Part shown: in pieces, positions 52,772 to 63,561 of the stretch
Layout of the letters: every line of letters begins with the position of its first letter
Numbering within the stretch: the stretch's first letter is position 1
From: Tetrahymena elliotti 4EA
Lineage: Eukaryota; Ciliophora; Oligohymenophorea; Hymenostomatida; Tetrahymenidae
Reading direction: 5' to 3'
Assembly (NCBI GenBank): GCA_000231825.2
Contig: JH720361.1
Location: 303,498 to 367,497 of the forward strand
Length of the DNA: 64,000 bases
The notes under the pieces: generated by a model
Told to the model about the DNA's origin: nothing
What the model saw: the letters and a program-made list of their open reading frames with translations, nothing else
Databases searched by the model: none
Translations under genes and position numbers: made by a program

Positions 52772-53056
52772 ATGAAATTAATTACTGCATTTGGGTTGGT
52801 ATCTGTTTTATTACTCCTCTCTGTTTCAACTATTTTAGTTGTTAAGTAAAATAGAACAGATGATTTAACTTGTCAAAATTTTAAATGCTTAGAATATGAA
52901 TTTTGTTACGATCCTGATCCTGGCTATATTACTTACGTCATCTAATTAACTAATACCTGCTAATAGCCTAAAAAATTCTCAATTGAATATGAAATAAATT
53001 CAATTCATTATAATTTTGTATCTAGATTATCTTTCTCATAATCAGAAATAAATTGA
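52772..53056 (+). pseudogene. Array copy 5, frameshifted
   Basis: Signal MKLITAFGLVSVLLLLSVST and the first half (NFKCLEYEFCYDPDPGYITY...TNTCQQPKKFSIEYE) are in frame. A small deletion at GTATCTAGATTATCTTTCTC, where other copies read ACAGATTG(T/C)CTTTCTC, shifts the frame and removes the third cysteine. The reading then stops at TGA 53054-53056 after 94 residues. In the original frame the terminal Cys codon is also changed (TGTTGA to AGTTTA). Probably a recent pseudogene. Confidence 0.8.
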
Positions 53057-53748
53057 AAACGTTTATGGAAGAAATACCACAATCTCATCAATTAAATCAA
53101 GAAACAGTTTATTGAATAATTCCAAAGTTTGTCTAAAAATAAATTAGAATATTTTTATAGCCAATTTGTAAATGAAATTCTTGAAGATGTTGAAGCTTTA
53201 GATTCAATTAATGGCTTTATTATAAATGAAAAGAAATATAAATAAATAACTATATATAAATTTTTTTTTAAAGGATTGTTTATGGTTTTTAAAATAATTA
53301 TGAATGACTTAAAATTTAACAAATTATTTAAACATTACCATATTAAATTGATACAATAAATTTATAAAGAATATATGAATCTGCAAAGTTTTAAATAATA
53401 GAATTAATTTTAAGAACCAAATTCATCTAAACTTTTTAAATTAGCTTTTACATTAGTTTAAATAAAAATTAATCTTCTCCTGATTCTATTTATTTGTTCA
53501 TATTTTTTTATTTTGAAAAATCTGATAAAAATTATAAAAATAAAAATTTAAATGATGAGTTATAAAATATTCCAAAGTTTACAATTTTAATCTTAAAAAA
53601 GTAAGTAAGTTAATTTATTAAAATTAGAATATATTTGAAATTTCGGTTTCTTCGAGTATATCAACCAATTTCCATGATTTAATTGTTTAGAGGTTCGATT
53701 TTATTATTACTTCAAGCTTAACCTCTTTCTCTAAGTTATTATATATAT

Positions 53749-53764
53749 AGTACCCTAGGGTACT
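53749..53764. repeat. Perfect 16-bp palindrome beside a scaffold gap
   Basis: AGTACCCTAGGGTACT equals its own reverse complement and lies 6 bp before the N-run. It sits in sequence absent from the same place in the other units. A related TACTCTAGGGTACT occurs at about 33370, also in unit-specific sequence. Confidence 0.9.
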
Positions 53765-53770
53765 GCCTTA

Positions 53771-53870
53771 NNNNNNNNNNNNNNNNNNNNNNNNNNNNNN
53801 NNNNNNNNNNNNNNNNNNNNNNNNNNNNNNNNNNNNNNNNNNNNNNNNNNNNNNNNNNNNNNNNNNNNNN
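53771..53870. other. Scaffold gap (100 N)
   Basis: Exactly 100 N, within sequence that interrupts the array unit. Confidence 0.99.
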
Positions 53871-56365
53871 ATTTCTATTATTTTGGTTTTACTTTTCTTT
53901 TTCGGGGATTTTTGATTTTAAGAAATTTTATTATATATTAAGGATTTAAATCTAAATTTCAATATCTTTATGATTGAACTCATTTATAATCTTTAATTCA
54001 GAAAATCGTCTGTTCTTCGTTAAAAATTCTATTTTACTTTAGTAATAAGTTATTCATTTCTATTTATTCAAGGATATAATTTTATAAAGATAGTATTCTT
54101 CAAGTTCCATATTATCTTGAGAGGAATAAAATTAATCTGTTTCTTTTTATTAAAAAGACAAGAGAACTCATTACTGTTTATTGAAATAAATAATCTTAAT
54201 AGCTGTTGAGGGCCATTTCTAGGCTTTCAGTAACTTCTTAAATGTGATTAGAATATTTTCATAAATATTTAACAAAGCTTTTTATGAAAACAGAACTTTT
54301 TTTAATGGTATTGAAAAATTGATATAACTGTAGTCAGTAGCAGGAGCAAGGTAATGAAATGATTTAAGGAGATATTATTTACAAAATAATTTTTAATGAC
54401 AAACACTTCACCTTTACTATATTTCAAATTGATTTCAGTTTTTGATTCAAATAAATTATTTTTTGTTTCAGAAAAGAAATTTTTACTGTTTTTTTTTGTA
54501 TTTATATAATAAAGTGTTAGTTTTATAAAACATCCTCTTCATTTAAGATTTGAATTTGGTATTATTAAAAAAAATACTCACTACCTTTTCTCTTTGATTA
54601 TTTTTTCATATTTTATCTCAAAAATGTTTAATTATGAATTAGATCAAATTAAGAAAAAATTATGTTATTAATCTTGAAATATTGAGGCATATTTTTCAAA
54701 TACACTTATTATAATAATATGGAAATAAAACAAATATTTTGAGCAAACATTTTTATAGGTGTTTCTATGAGATGAGAAATGAAATGAGATATGGAAGTTT
54801 AGTTTGAGAAGATTTTCTCTAAAAATTATGAAATATCTGATAAACTATGCTTGTCTTTAAACTTTAAGGAGGTGTTATTATCTAATTAACTATTCAAGCA
54901 TGAAATAGGAAATTATAATAAATAATATTTTTTAATTTTGGTTAGAAATTTTAATTTATTTAAACTAGAATAAAAAAATGTTGATTAAACAGGAATTTTT
55001 AATTTAAAAATATTAGCTTTATTTAAATTATTCTAATTAATTAACTAGTTTATTCAATATTAAGTATTATTTTATGAACCAGATAGTACAAGATCATCTA
55101 TTATTTTGATATTTATAAAGGTTTCTAAATTAAAAAAACCACAAAAATCTAAAAATAACTAATTTAATTTTCACAATTCTTGAATGAGCCCTCAAAATTT
55201 TATTTAAATTAGAAAATATCTTATTTTGTTTGTTTATTATTCTATGAAATCTATTTTGGTTAAAAAAGTATCAATATCATGTCTTATTATTTAACTTTTA
55301 TTCAAAAATACTGATTTAATATTTACTTTTAGGTTATGATGAACTAAATTATTTTTTTATTTTCAAGATTTAATAAAAAACTTATTTCTTTTGTCTAATA
55401 GTAAAATATTATTCTTGACACCTTAAAACATAGTTAGATGTTTTGAGTAGTTGTTAAAATATGAATTCTTCACAAGAAGTCATCCATCCTCATTTGAAAT
55501 TTAAATTAATCTGTTCATTATTATTTGGCTCTTAGATTTTGAATTAAAAATTTATTAAAGTATCCTATATAAAAGAATAAAAGAACAAGTATTTAATTTT
55601 GGATTAAATTCGAAAAATTTTCTACCTAAAAGAATTAAAATTAAAGTAATGGATTTAAATAGAAAATTGTTTATAAAATTTACTTTTTTAAAGAAATAGT
55701 AAACATATTCTTATTGAAACTTAAAAAGCAGATTTTATATGAATACTGAATCTAAGTATTTTAAGGATAAAGAAAAAAAAAGGAGTGAATATAAATTTTA
55801 TTTACCTTTAAAAATTTAACAAAATTAAATAAAATAAATAATAAATTTCATTAATGTTAAGATAAAAACATACTTTATTAAATCTTAATTGTCTTAAAAA
55901 AATATTAGTATAAAAAAAAAAACTTAAATCAAGATTTTAGAAGTATTAGGAAAATTTTTTTAGTCAAAGATCTTTTGAGTATTTGCAATATAGGTTTCTA
56001 TGAAAATAAGAAAATAAAATAAGTTTTTTTAAGTAATTCGAATTGAAAAGAAAGTTAAAATTGTATAAAAGAAATTTGTTTCAGATTTTAATCATAAAAT
56101 TTTTACTTTTTCTTTAAATTCTTTTATTTATAACTTCTTTAAAGATTAGATAGGAATATGAATTTATCTTAGATATTTATTATAAATTATTAACATATTA
56201 ATTTCTAAAAAATCTGATCAGGAGTTTTTCTAAGATAATCACTTCATAGAACAAGTACTTAAAAATGAATTCGAATAAATTGAGAAGAAAATCCTCTAAT
56301 AATTTTTAAATCTAGATATTTTGGATAAAAAAAATTAAACAAAATATTTGATAAGAAATAAACTA

Positions 56366-56965
56366 ATGAAACTAATTACTGCATTTGGATTGGTATCTGC
56401 TTTATTGCTCCTCTCTGTTTCAACTATTTTAGTTGTTAAGTAAAATAGAACAGATGACTTAGCTCCAGAAGATTTTGAATGCTTAGAATATACATATGGT
56501 TACAACCCAAACTTTTATGTACCTTACCTCATCTATTTCACTAATACCTGCTAATAGGTTAAAAAATTCTCAATTGTTTATGATAACAATTCATATCATA
56601 CTCAAATTGTAACAAGTTGCCTTTCTCAAAATGAGAAATTCTAAAAAAATATTCTTACAAAAACTACCATAATCTACTCAGTTTAATCAAGCCAGTTGAT
56701 TGAATAATTCCTAAATTTGTCTAAAAATAAATTAGAATATTTTTATGGCCAATCTGTAAATGAAATTCTTGAAGATGTAGAAACTCTAGAATTCAATTAA
56801 TCGCTTTATTATAAATTAAATGAATTATAAATAAATATATATAAATTTTTTAAAAAGAATTGTGATTTTTAAAATAACAATGAACGACTTAAAATTATTT
56901 TCAAAATTTTTGAAAATTTAATTTTAGTTTTGTCCAAAAGTCATAAAAGAATATAGAACGTATGA
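56366..56965 (+). CDS. Array copy 6: small secreted protein with lost stop and about 88-residue C-terminal extension
   Basis: Normal up to the end: signal MKLITAFGLVSALLLLSVST, then EDFECLEYTYGYNPNFYVPY, TNTCQQVKKFSIVYD and TSCLSQNEKF. The usual end (AGCAACTGTTGA, Ser-Asn-Cys-stop) is AGCCAGTTGATTG, a net loss of two bases. The terminal cysteine and TGA are lost and the frame continues (SQLIEQFLNLSKNKLEYFYG...ILEDVETLEFNQSLYYKLNE...) through what is 3' UTR in the other copies to TGA 56963-56965: 199 aa in all. Because TAA and TAG are Gln, the UTR offers few stops. Whether the long product is made or this is a decaying copy cannot be told. Confidence 0.7.
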
Positions 56966-59088
56966 ATATAATAAAAATTTATATTAGTAATTAAATTCAT
57001 CAATTTTTTATTCTAAGACTAACATTTTTAAATAAAGATTTGTTTTTAAAACTATTTACTCTAACTCTTTATTTGAAATTATAGAAAACTAAAACTAGAT
57101 TATTTTCAATTAAAGGCCTAAAAATTTTTTGAGAGTGGAGCTTGGTTAAGAAGGAAATTTCGATTCTTGATTAAATTAAATAAAATTCAATTAAACTTTT
57201 AAATTAGCTTTTAAGCTCGTTTAAATAAAAATTAATCTTCTATTGATTCTCTTTATTTGTTCATATTTTTTTGTTTTGCAAAATTTCATAAAAATTAAAA
57301 AAATTAATTAAATGATCTGCTATTAAATATCCCATCTTAAAAAAGTAAGCAAGTTAATTTGTTAAAATTAGAATAAATTTGAAATTTTTGATTCTTCAAG
57401 CATATGAATCAATATCCATGATTTAATTAAAGAGGTTCTTTCTCTAAATTATTATTTCTATTCATTACTATTTATTGAAATAAATCATCTAAAGAGCTTT
57501 AAAGAATTAAAAATTTTAGAAAATATTCTAGTCACATTGATAAGAAGTTACTAAAAGTATTAAAATGGATTATGAAATCTGAAATTTTCTTATGAGTATT
57601 GAAAAATTAACACCACAAAAACTATCAATCAATCCTTTCAATAATATTAGTATAATAAAAAATTTTAATTTTAGAACATTTATTAATAATAAAATTTTGA
57701 TTAAAAAGGAATTTTTAATTTAAAAATTTTAGTTTTCTTTAATATTTTGTAACTCTTAAAATATTATTATTTACAAACTAGTTTATTTTATTATTTTATG
57801 AATCAGATTAGATTAATGATTAGATTTATATTTTGAAAGGTTTCTAAATTAAAAAATCATAACAGCATAACAGCGTAAAAAATAATTAATTAAATTTTTT
57901 ATCAAATTTAATCAATGAGCACTCATAACTTTATTTATATTAGAAAATGTCTAAGATGTTTTTTATTTACTTCATGAGAATTTATTTTGTTTAAAAAGTA
58001 TTAAATTTATGCCTTTTTATTTTAATTTTAGTAAAAAATAAAGATTTAAAATTATTAAATATCAAATAAATTTATTATTTTTAAAACAAATTTAGCAAAA
58101 AATATCTATTTTTATGGTATCTTTACTTTGAGTTGTGATAAGCTAAATTATTTTTTTTATTTTTAGGATCTAATAGATCACTTATTTCTTTTGTTCTATA
58201 ATTAATTATTTTGTTTTAACATCTTAAAAATTAATTAGAGGTTTTGAGTTGAAATGTAAAATAAATCAAGTTGTTAATCATTATGCAGCTCATAGATTTG
58301 AATTAAATTTTATAAAAATGAAATGGATATAAAAGAATAAAAGAACAAGTATTTAATTTTTGATTAAATACTAGAAATTTTCTACCAAAAATAAGAATAA
58401 GGATAAAGAAAATAAAATTTAATTTTTTTGTTTAATTTTTAAAGAAATAGTTAACATATTATTATTCAAACTTAAAACGCAGATTTTATAGAAATGCTTA
58501 ATTCAAGTATTTTTAATATTTTTATGATAAAGATTAAAGAAAATAGGAGTAAATACAAATTTTATTTACAGTTCAAAATAGAAAAAATTTCATTAATAAA
58601 AAACATACTTAAATCTTAATTGTTTTAAAAAAATGTTAGGATTTTTTAAAAAAATAACTGAAATCAAGATTTTAGTGTAAGGAAAATTTTTTTAGTTTAT
58701 GATCTTTTGAGTAGATAAATAGGAAAATGGAAAATGAAATTTATTAGAAGAAATTCTAATTTAAAAGAAAGTTAAAATGATATAAAAGAAATTTGTTTCA
58801 GATTTTAATCATAAAATATTCACTTTTTCTTTCAATTCTTTTATAAAGATACTATTTAATTTATCTTAGATAATTATAAATTACTAACATATTAATTTCT
58901 AAAAAATCTGATTAAGAGTGTCTAAAGCTAATCATTTTGTAGAATCAAGTACATAAAATTGAATTCAAATAAATTGAGAAGTAAATCCTTTAATAGTTTT
59001 ATTTCATAATAAAGAAATTTAAAGAAATTGTTTAAATATTAAAAGAATCAATAATAAGTGAACAAAATAGAAAATAAGAAATTAATTA
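56966..59088. other. Array spacer between copies 6 and 7
   Basis: 3' flank of copy 6, a truncated module D region, B-like (about 57910) and C-like (about 58200) blocks, and the leader of copy 7. No other gene seen. Confidence 0.6.
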
Positions 59089-59424
59089 ATGAAACTAATT
59101 ACTGTATTTGGATTGGTATCTGCTTTATTACTCCTCTCTATTTCAACTATTTTAGTTGTTAAGTAAAATAAAGGAGATGAGTTAACTACTGAAAACTTTG
59201 AGTGCTTAGGAGTTAGCTATGGTTACAACCCTAACTTTTTTGTACCTTACCTTGCCTATTTCAGTAATACCTGCTCATAGAGAAAAAAATTCACAATTGA
59301 TATTGATGATAATTCATTACGTTTTCAAATTGAAACAAGTTGCCTTTCTCACAATGAGAAATTCTAATAAACTATTCATACAAAAACTACGACAGTCTTA
59401 TCAGTCTAATCAAGAGACTGTTGA
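59089..59424 (+). CDS. Small putative secreted 4-Cys protein, array copy 7
   Basis: 111 aa, TGA at 59422-59424. Signal MKLITVFGLVSALLLLSIST. The mature part has ENFECLGVSYGYNPNFFVPY, SNTCSQRKKFTIDIDDN and TSCLSHNEKF, and ends ...SVQSRDC. Closest to copy 1 in its first half. Four cysteines kept; intact. Confidence 0.8.
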
Positions 59425-60479
59425 TTGAATAAATCCTAAATTTATAAAATAAATTGGAATATTTTTATACTCAATCTGTTATGAAATTCTTGAAGGGGTC
59501 TCAGCTTTTGAGGATTTAATTAATGGGATTGTTATAATTAATTATAAATAAATAATTATATATAAATTTTATTTGAACGATTGTTTATTATGATTTTTAA
59601 AATAACTATAAAAAATAACTTAAAATTCAACAAAATATTTAAATAATATCATATTAAATTGAATATTTAAATTAGTATAAATTGAAATTCTGTTAGTAAA
59701 TAAATTATATTTTTAAAATTTTTGCAAATTTAATTTTCATTTTGTTCTACGGTCATAAAAAATAAAGAACATATAAATTCAAAGTTTTAAATAATAGAAA
59801 TTAATTTTAATAATTAAATTCATCAATTTTGTATACTAATATTACATTTTTAAATAAAGTTTTATTTTTTAAAACTATTTACTCTAACTCTTTATTAAAG
59901 AAGAGAAATTATTCAGAACTATAACCTGACTATTTTCAATTAAGCTCCAAAAAAATTTTTAAGAGTGGAGATTATTTAGTTAATAAGGATATTTTGACTA
60001 CTAATTAATATTTATTTTTTCATTGCCAAAATCCTTTAACCAAAATAATGTATTCACTTTTTTCTTTAATAAATCAATAAAAATTATACCAAAAGAAAGG
60101 TAAGGAGTAAATTTTTATTACTATAGAAAAACAAAAAATTTCTTAACTAAATTTTTTTGAAAGAATTGTTGATTTTTAAAATAATTATAAATTACTTAAA
60201 ATTTAATGTCACATTACAATTTTAAATATATTATGAAAAATACAATGTATTTGGAATTCTTTGGGTAAATAAATTATATTTTCAAAATTTTGCAAGTTAA
60301 ATTTTAGTTTTGTTCAAAGGTCATAAAAGAATAAAGAACATAATCTACAAATATTTAAATAATAGAAATTAATTTAATTATTAAATTCATCAATTTTTAA
60401 TCAGATTTATTTTTAAAACCATTTACTCTAACTCTTTCTCTATTAAGAGCAATTATTAAAAATTAAAACTAGATTTAAA
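59425..60479. other. 3' flank of copy 7, no gene
   Basis: Conserved 3' flank of the unit, then at about 60125-60470 a second, partial copy of the same 3' flank (ACTTAAAATTTAATGTCAC..., TTTTAGTTTTGTTCAAAGGT, CATCAATTTTTAATC), showing an internal partial duplication. Confidence 0.6.
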
Positions 60480-61166
60480 GCTTGGATTGTTTTAAAATAT
60501 TTATTTTCCCAAAGAAAATCTTCCCTAGACTCTTTTCACAAAATTAGGTTCATATCTTCTTAAAACTCTAGTTTTTATTAGATATCTATTAAACCTGCTT
60601 TTTTATTTTGAGAAACTAGCTTTCATGGTCTTTAATTTACTGAGAAACATCTTCTTCTTTTTATTTTAGCTTATTGATTTCTTATTACCATTCTTATGTC
60701 TGTTATTCTATCTACTATATTTAATTATCTTCTTCAATGAAAAGGAAGAACATGATAATCACCCAGTGCTAAAATAAAATATGTTTTGAAAGTAATCCTC
60801 TTTTTTATAAAATCTTATTCCTTCTTTTCATTTAATCTTTTTTGAGAAATTCTATTCTTATTTTAATAATTAATTTTCAAGAAAATGTAACTTTATGTTT
60901 GTTTTTCAATACCATATATTTTTCTTTTCTAGTTATTCAAAATTTGATCAATTAATAAAGTAAGAATTATTTTTTAATTTAATATAAGTAAAATAATTTT
61001 TGAAAAAATAATGAACTAATATTAAAAATAAACTTAACATAATTTGAATTTATATTAAATCTTAGACAATATATATTATTCTGTTTGACTCACAATGTGG
61101 ATAATTGGTTGTTTTGATTAGACCATGTTTTTTGAACAGATCCTTGGAAGATTCCTCAGTATTCAT
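60480..61166 (-). CDS. Unidentified coiled-coil gene or gene remnant inside the array
   Basis: Minus strand. A start exon reads MNTEESSKDLFKKHGLIKTT (ATG at 61166), followed by a strong-looking donor GTGAGT at about 61096. Downstream, 60890-60780 is open in a Lys/Gln-rich frame (SQKRLNEKKEQDFIKKR). 60730-60553 encodes a clear coiled coil (QEWQQEINKLKQKEEDVSQQ, SQFLKIKKQVQQISNKNQ) ending at TGA 60552-60550. The frames do not join with introns I can define, so this may be a broken gene. Family not recognised. Confidence 0.4.
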
Positions 61167-61532
61167 ATTAATTTATTTTATTTTACTTCTACTTTTTTAT
61201 CATCAATTAAATACCCTACCTAATCAATAAGATTAAGATATTTCCAGAAATTTCTATATCAGTAATCCAAAAAATTAAAAAGATATGCTTTTTTACTTTT
61301 ATTTATAAGAATCTTACATGTTGTGTTGATTCAGGTGATTTCAAACTACAATTTAATGGGGAGAAGAGAGTTGCTAAAAATCAAATTTAAGAAATTTAAT
61401 ACAATTTTTTAAAATGTGTTAATGAAAATATTAATAATTAGGAGACTTCACTTAAGATTTGAGTATCTTTTCAAAAGAGCTGCTAACTAAGTCTTAGCTC
61501 TGCCAATATCTACTTAAAAAAGTAATAATAAG

Positions 61533-62054
61533 ATGGCAACTGAAGAAAAACTCTTAGAGATAGGAAAGAATTCAACTCATCTAATTTACAAAAATGGATC
61601 ACATATTGTAATGGTACAGATTGTCTTGCCCAAAATAAATTTGAAAGGAATAAAAAATGATGAAATAAAAGATAAAAACTCAGATGAATCAAAGAAAACT
61701 TCACCAAAGAAAAGAAACTATGCTCAATATAAAAAAATCAGATAGTTTGAAGAAGAGTAAGAGTATATTTTAACAGGTTATTCTCAGAATAGAGTGATAT
61801 GCTTTGGTCTAAATTACAACTATTTGAAGAAATTTAAGAAGATATCAAACCATAATCAAAGTTTAAGACTCTTGTGATGGCATAAAAGAGCAAATCAATA
61901 TACTCTCAAAACAATCAATTACTAAAAATGCAAATATATTCATAAGATATACATTTTTGTTTCTTGTTTTATTTAGACTAAATATAAGGAATTATATTTG
62001 ATTAATGAAGATGAAGGCAGCAGCCCAAGTGAGGAAAATACTACTAAAAGGTGA
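61533..62054 (+). CDS. Unidentified small gene or remnant, Lys-rich, with one in-frame TGA
   Basis: ATG 61533 opens a 114-codon frame (MATEEKLLEIGKNSTHLIYK ... KSKKTSPKKRNY-like basic stretch ... YILTGYSQNRVICFGLNYNY) to TGA 61875-61877. The same frame remains open afterwards for 58 codons to TGA 62052-62054, ending in an acidic NEDEGSSPSEENTTKR. Either an intron removes the first TGA (a TTTATTTAG acceptor at about 61976 is available) or the gene is broken. It is divergent from the minus-strand gene at 60480-61166, and both sit between array units. The next array unit begins about 9 bp after the second TGA. No family recognised. Confidence 0.45.
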
Positions 62055-62062
62055 TATTAGTT

Positions 62063-63380
62063 GTTTTTTTAAAGTGATTTGAGCAAACATTTTAAGAGAT
62101 ATTTCTATGAGATGAGAAATATGATATAGAAGTTCATTAGGGAAAAAGGAGGTGATAATATCTAATTAACTATTAAAGCATGTAATAGGAAATTTTAATA
62201 AATTATATTTTTTAACATTTGATAAGAAACATTGATTAATTTAAATTAAATTAAAATAAAAAAATAAATATTATTTTATGAATCAGGTAGTAAAAGATCA
62301 ATCATTATCGAAAGGTTTCTAAATAAAAGAAATCAGAACAGTCTAAAAAATAATTTATTACATTTTTATTCACATTACATGAATGAGCACATAATTTTAT
62401 TTATATTAGAAAACATCTAAGATGTTTTTTTTTATTATTATTTATTTTGAATGATAATTTATTAAATAAATTTAGCAAAAAATAGTGATTTTTATTAAAT
62501 ATTTACTTTTAGGTTTTGATAAACTAAATTAATTTTTTAATTTTTAGGATTTAATAAGCAACATATTTCTTTTGACTAATAATTCATTATAATTTTTTGA
62601 TATCTTAAAACAAGGTAAGAAGTTTTGAGTAGTTGTTAAAATGGAAATTCTAGACAAGAAGTCATAAATCCTTATTTGAAATGTAAAATAAATCAAATTG
62701 TTCATTATTAAGCAGCTCTTAGATTTTGAATTAAAAATTAAAAAGTAAAACTAATATAAAAGAATAATAGAACAAATATTTAATTTTTGATTAAATTCTA
62801 GAAATCTTCTATCAAAAAGGATTAAAATTAAAAAATGTAAGTAACAGAGTTATCAAGAAAATCTATTATCTCATTTACTTTTTTTATTTTTTAAAGAAAT
62901 AGTAAACATATTCTTATTTAAACTTTAAAGCAGATTTTATATTAATGCAGAATCCAATTATTTTTCATATTTTTATGATAAAGATTGAAGAAAAAAGGAG
63001 TGAATAAAAATTTTATTTACCTTTAGAAATTGAACAAAATTAAATAAAATAAATTACATAACTATAACAAGATCAAAAAATACTTAATTACAATCTTAGT
63101 CCTATAAAAAAAATGTTAGGATTTAAAAAAAATCTTAAAACAAGATTTTCGGAAGAGTCGGAGAATTTTTTTGAGTTTAAGATCTTTTGAGTTGAAAAAT
63201 AAGAAAATGAAATTTATTAAAAGAAAACCTAATTTTCAAGGAAGTTAAAATGGATTTCAGATTTTAATCATAAAATATTCACTTTTTCTTTCAATTCTTT
63301 TATATAGACATAACTTCTTTTTAGATGAGCTATGAATATCTTAGATGTTGATTATACGTTATTATTATATTAATTTCTAA
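62063..63380. other. Array unit 8: 5' modules and leader
   Basis: Starts with the same TTTTTTTAAAGTGATTTGAG as the unit at 48235; modules A to C and most of the leader are present. Homology with the other leaders stops at about 63380 (after ATTAATTTCTAAA). Confidence 0.7.
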
Positions 63381-63514
63381 ACTTGTCGACCACACCTTAA
63401 AATTTTAAAAATATTTGAATTTTTTGTACAATTTACAAATAGTATTTCAAATAATTTAGAATAATATTTTAATTTTTATTCTCAATATTTTTTTTTGCAA
63501 ATCAATTTCATTCA

Positions 63515-63561
63515 TTTTTAAAACTGCCACAATCTTATCAGTCTAATCAAGCAACTGTTGA
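63515..63561 (+). pseudogene. Array copy 8: only the last about 15 codons remain
   Basis: The frame ...KTATILSVQSSNC-stop (TGA 63559-63561) and the following 3' flank match the other copies. Positions 63381-63514, where the rest of the leader, signal and mature part should be, are unrelated AT-rich sequence. A 5'-truncated relic. Confidence 0.8.

Larger units (their letters stand above)
53057..56365. other. Array spacer between copies 5 and 6, with scaffold gap
   Basis: 3' flank of copy 5. Homology to other units breaks at about 53740 and resumes at about 53935; the interval contains the palindrome and the gap. Module D is at about 54090, a new unit starts near 54735 with module A, modules B and C follow at about 55210 and 55420, then the leader of copy 6. 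No other gene seen. Confidence 0.6.

Noticed and set aside
53686..53700. GAGGTTCGATT resembling a tRNA B box
   Set aside because: No A box, acceptor stem or cloverleaf around it; other units have GAGGTTCAAATTT at the same place.
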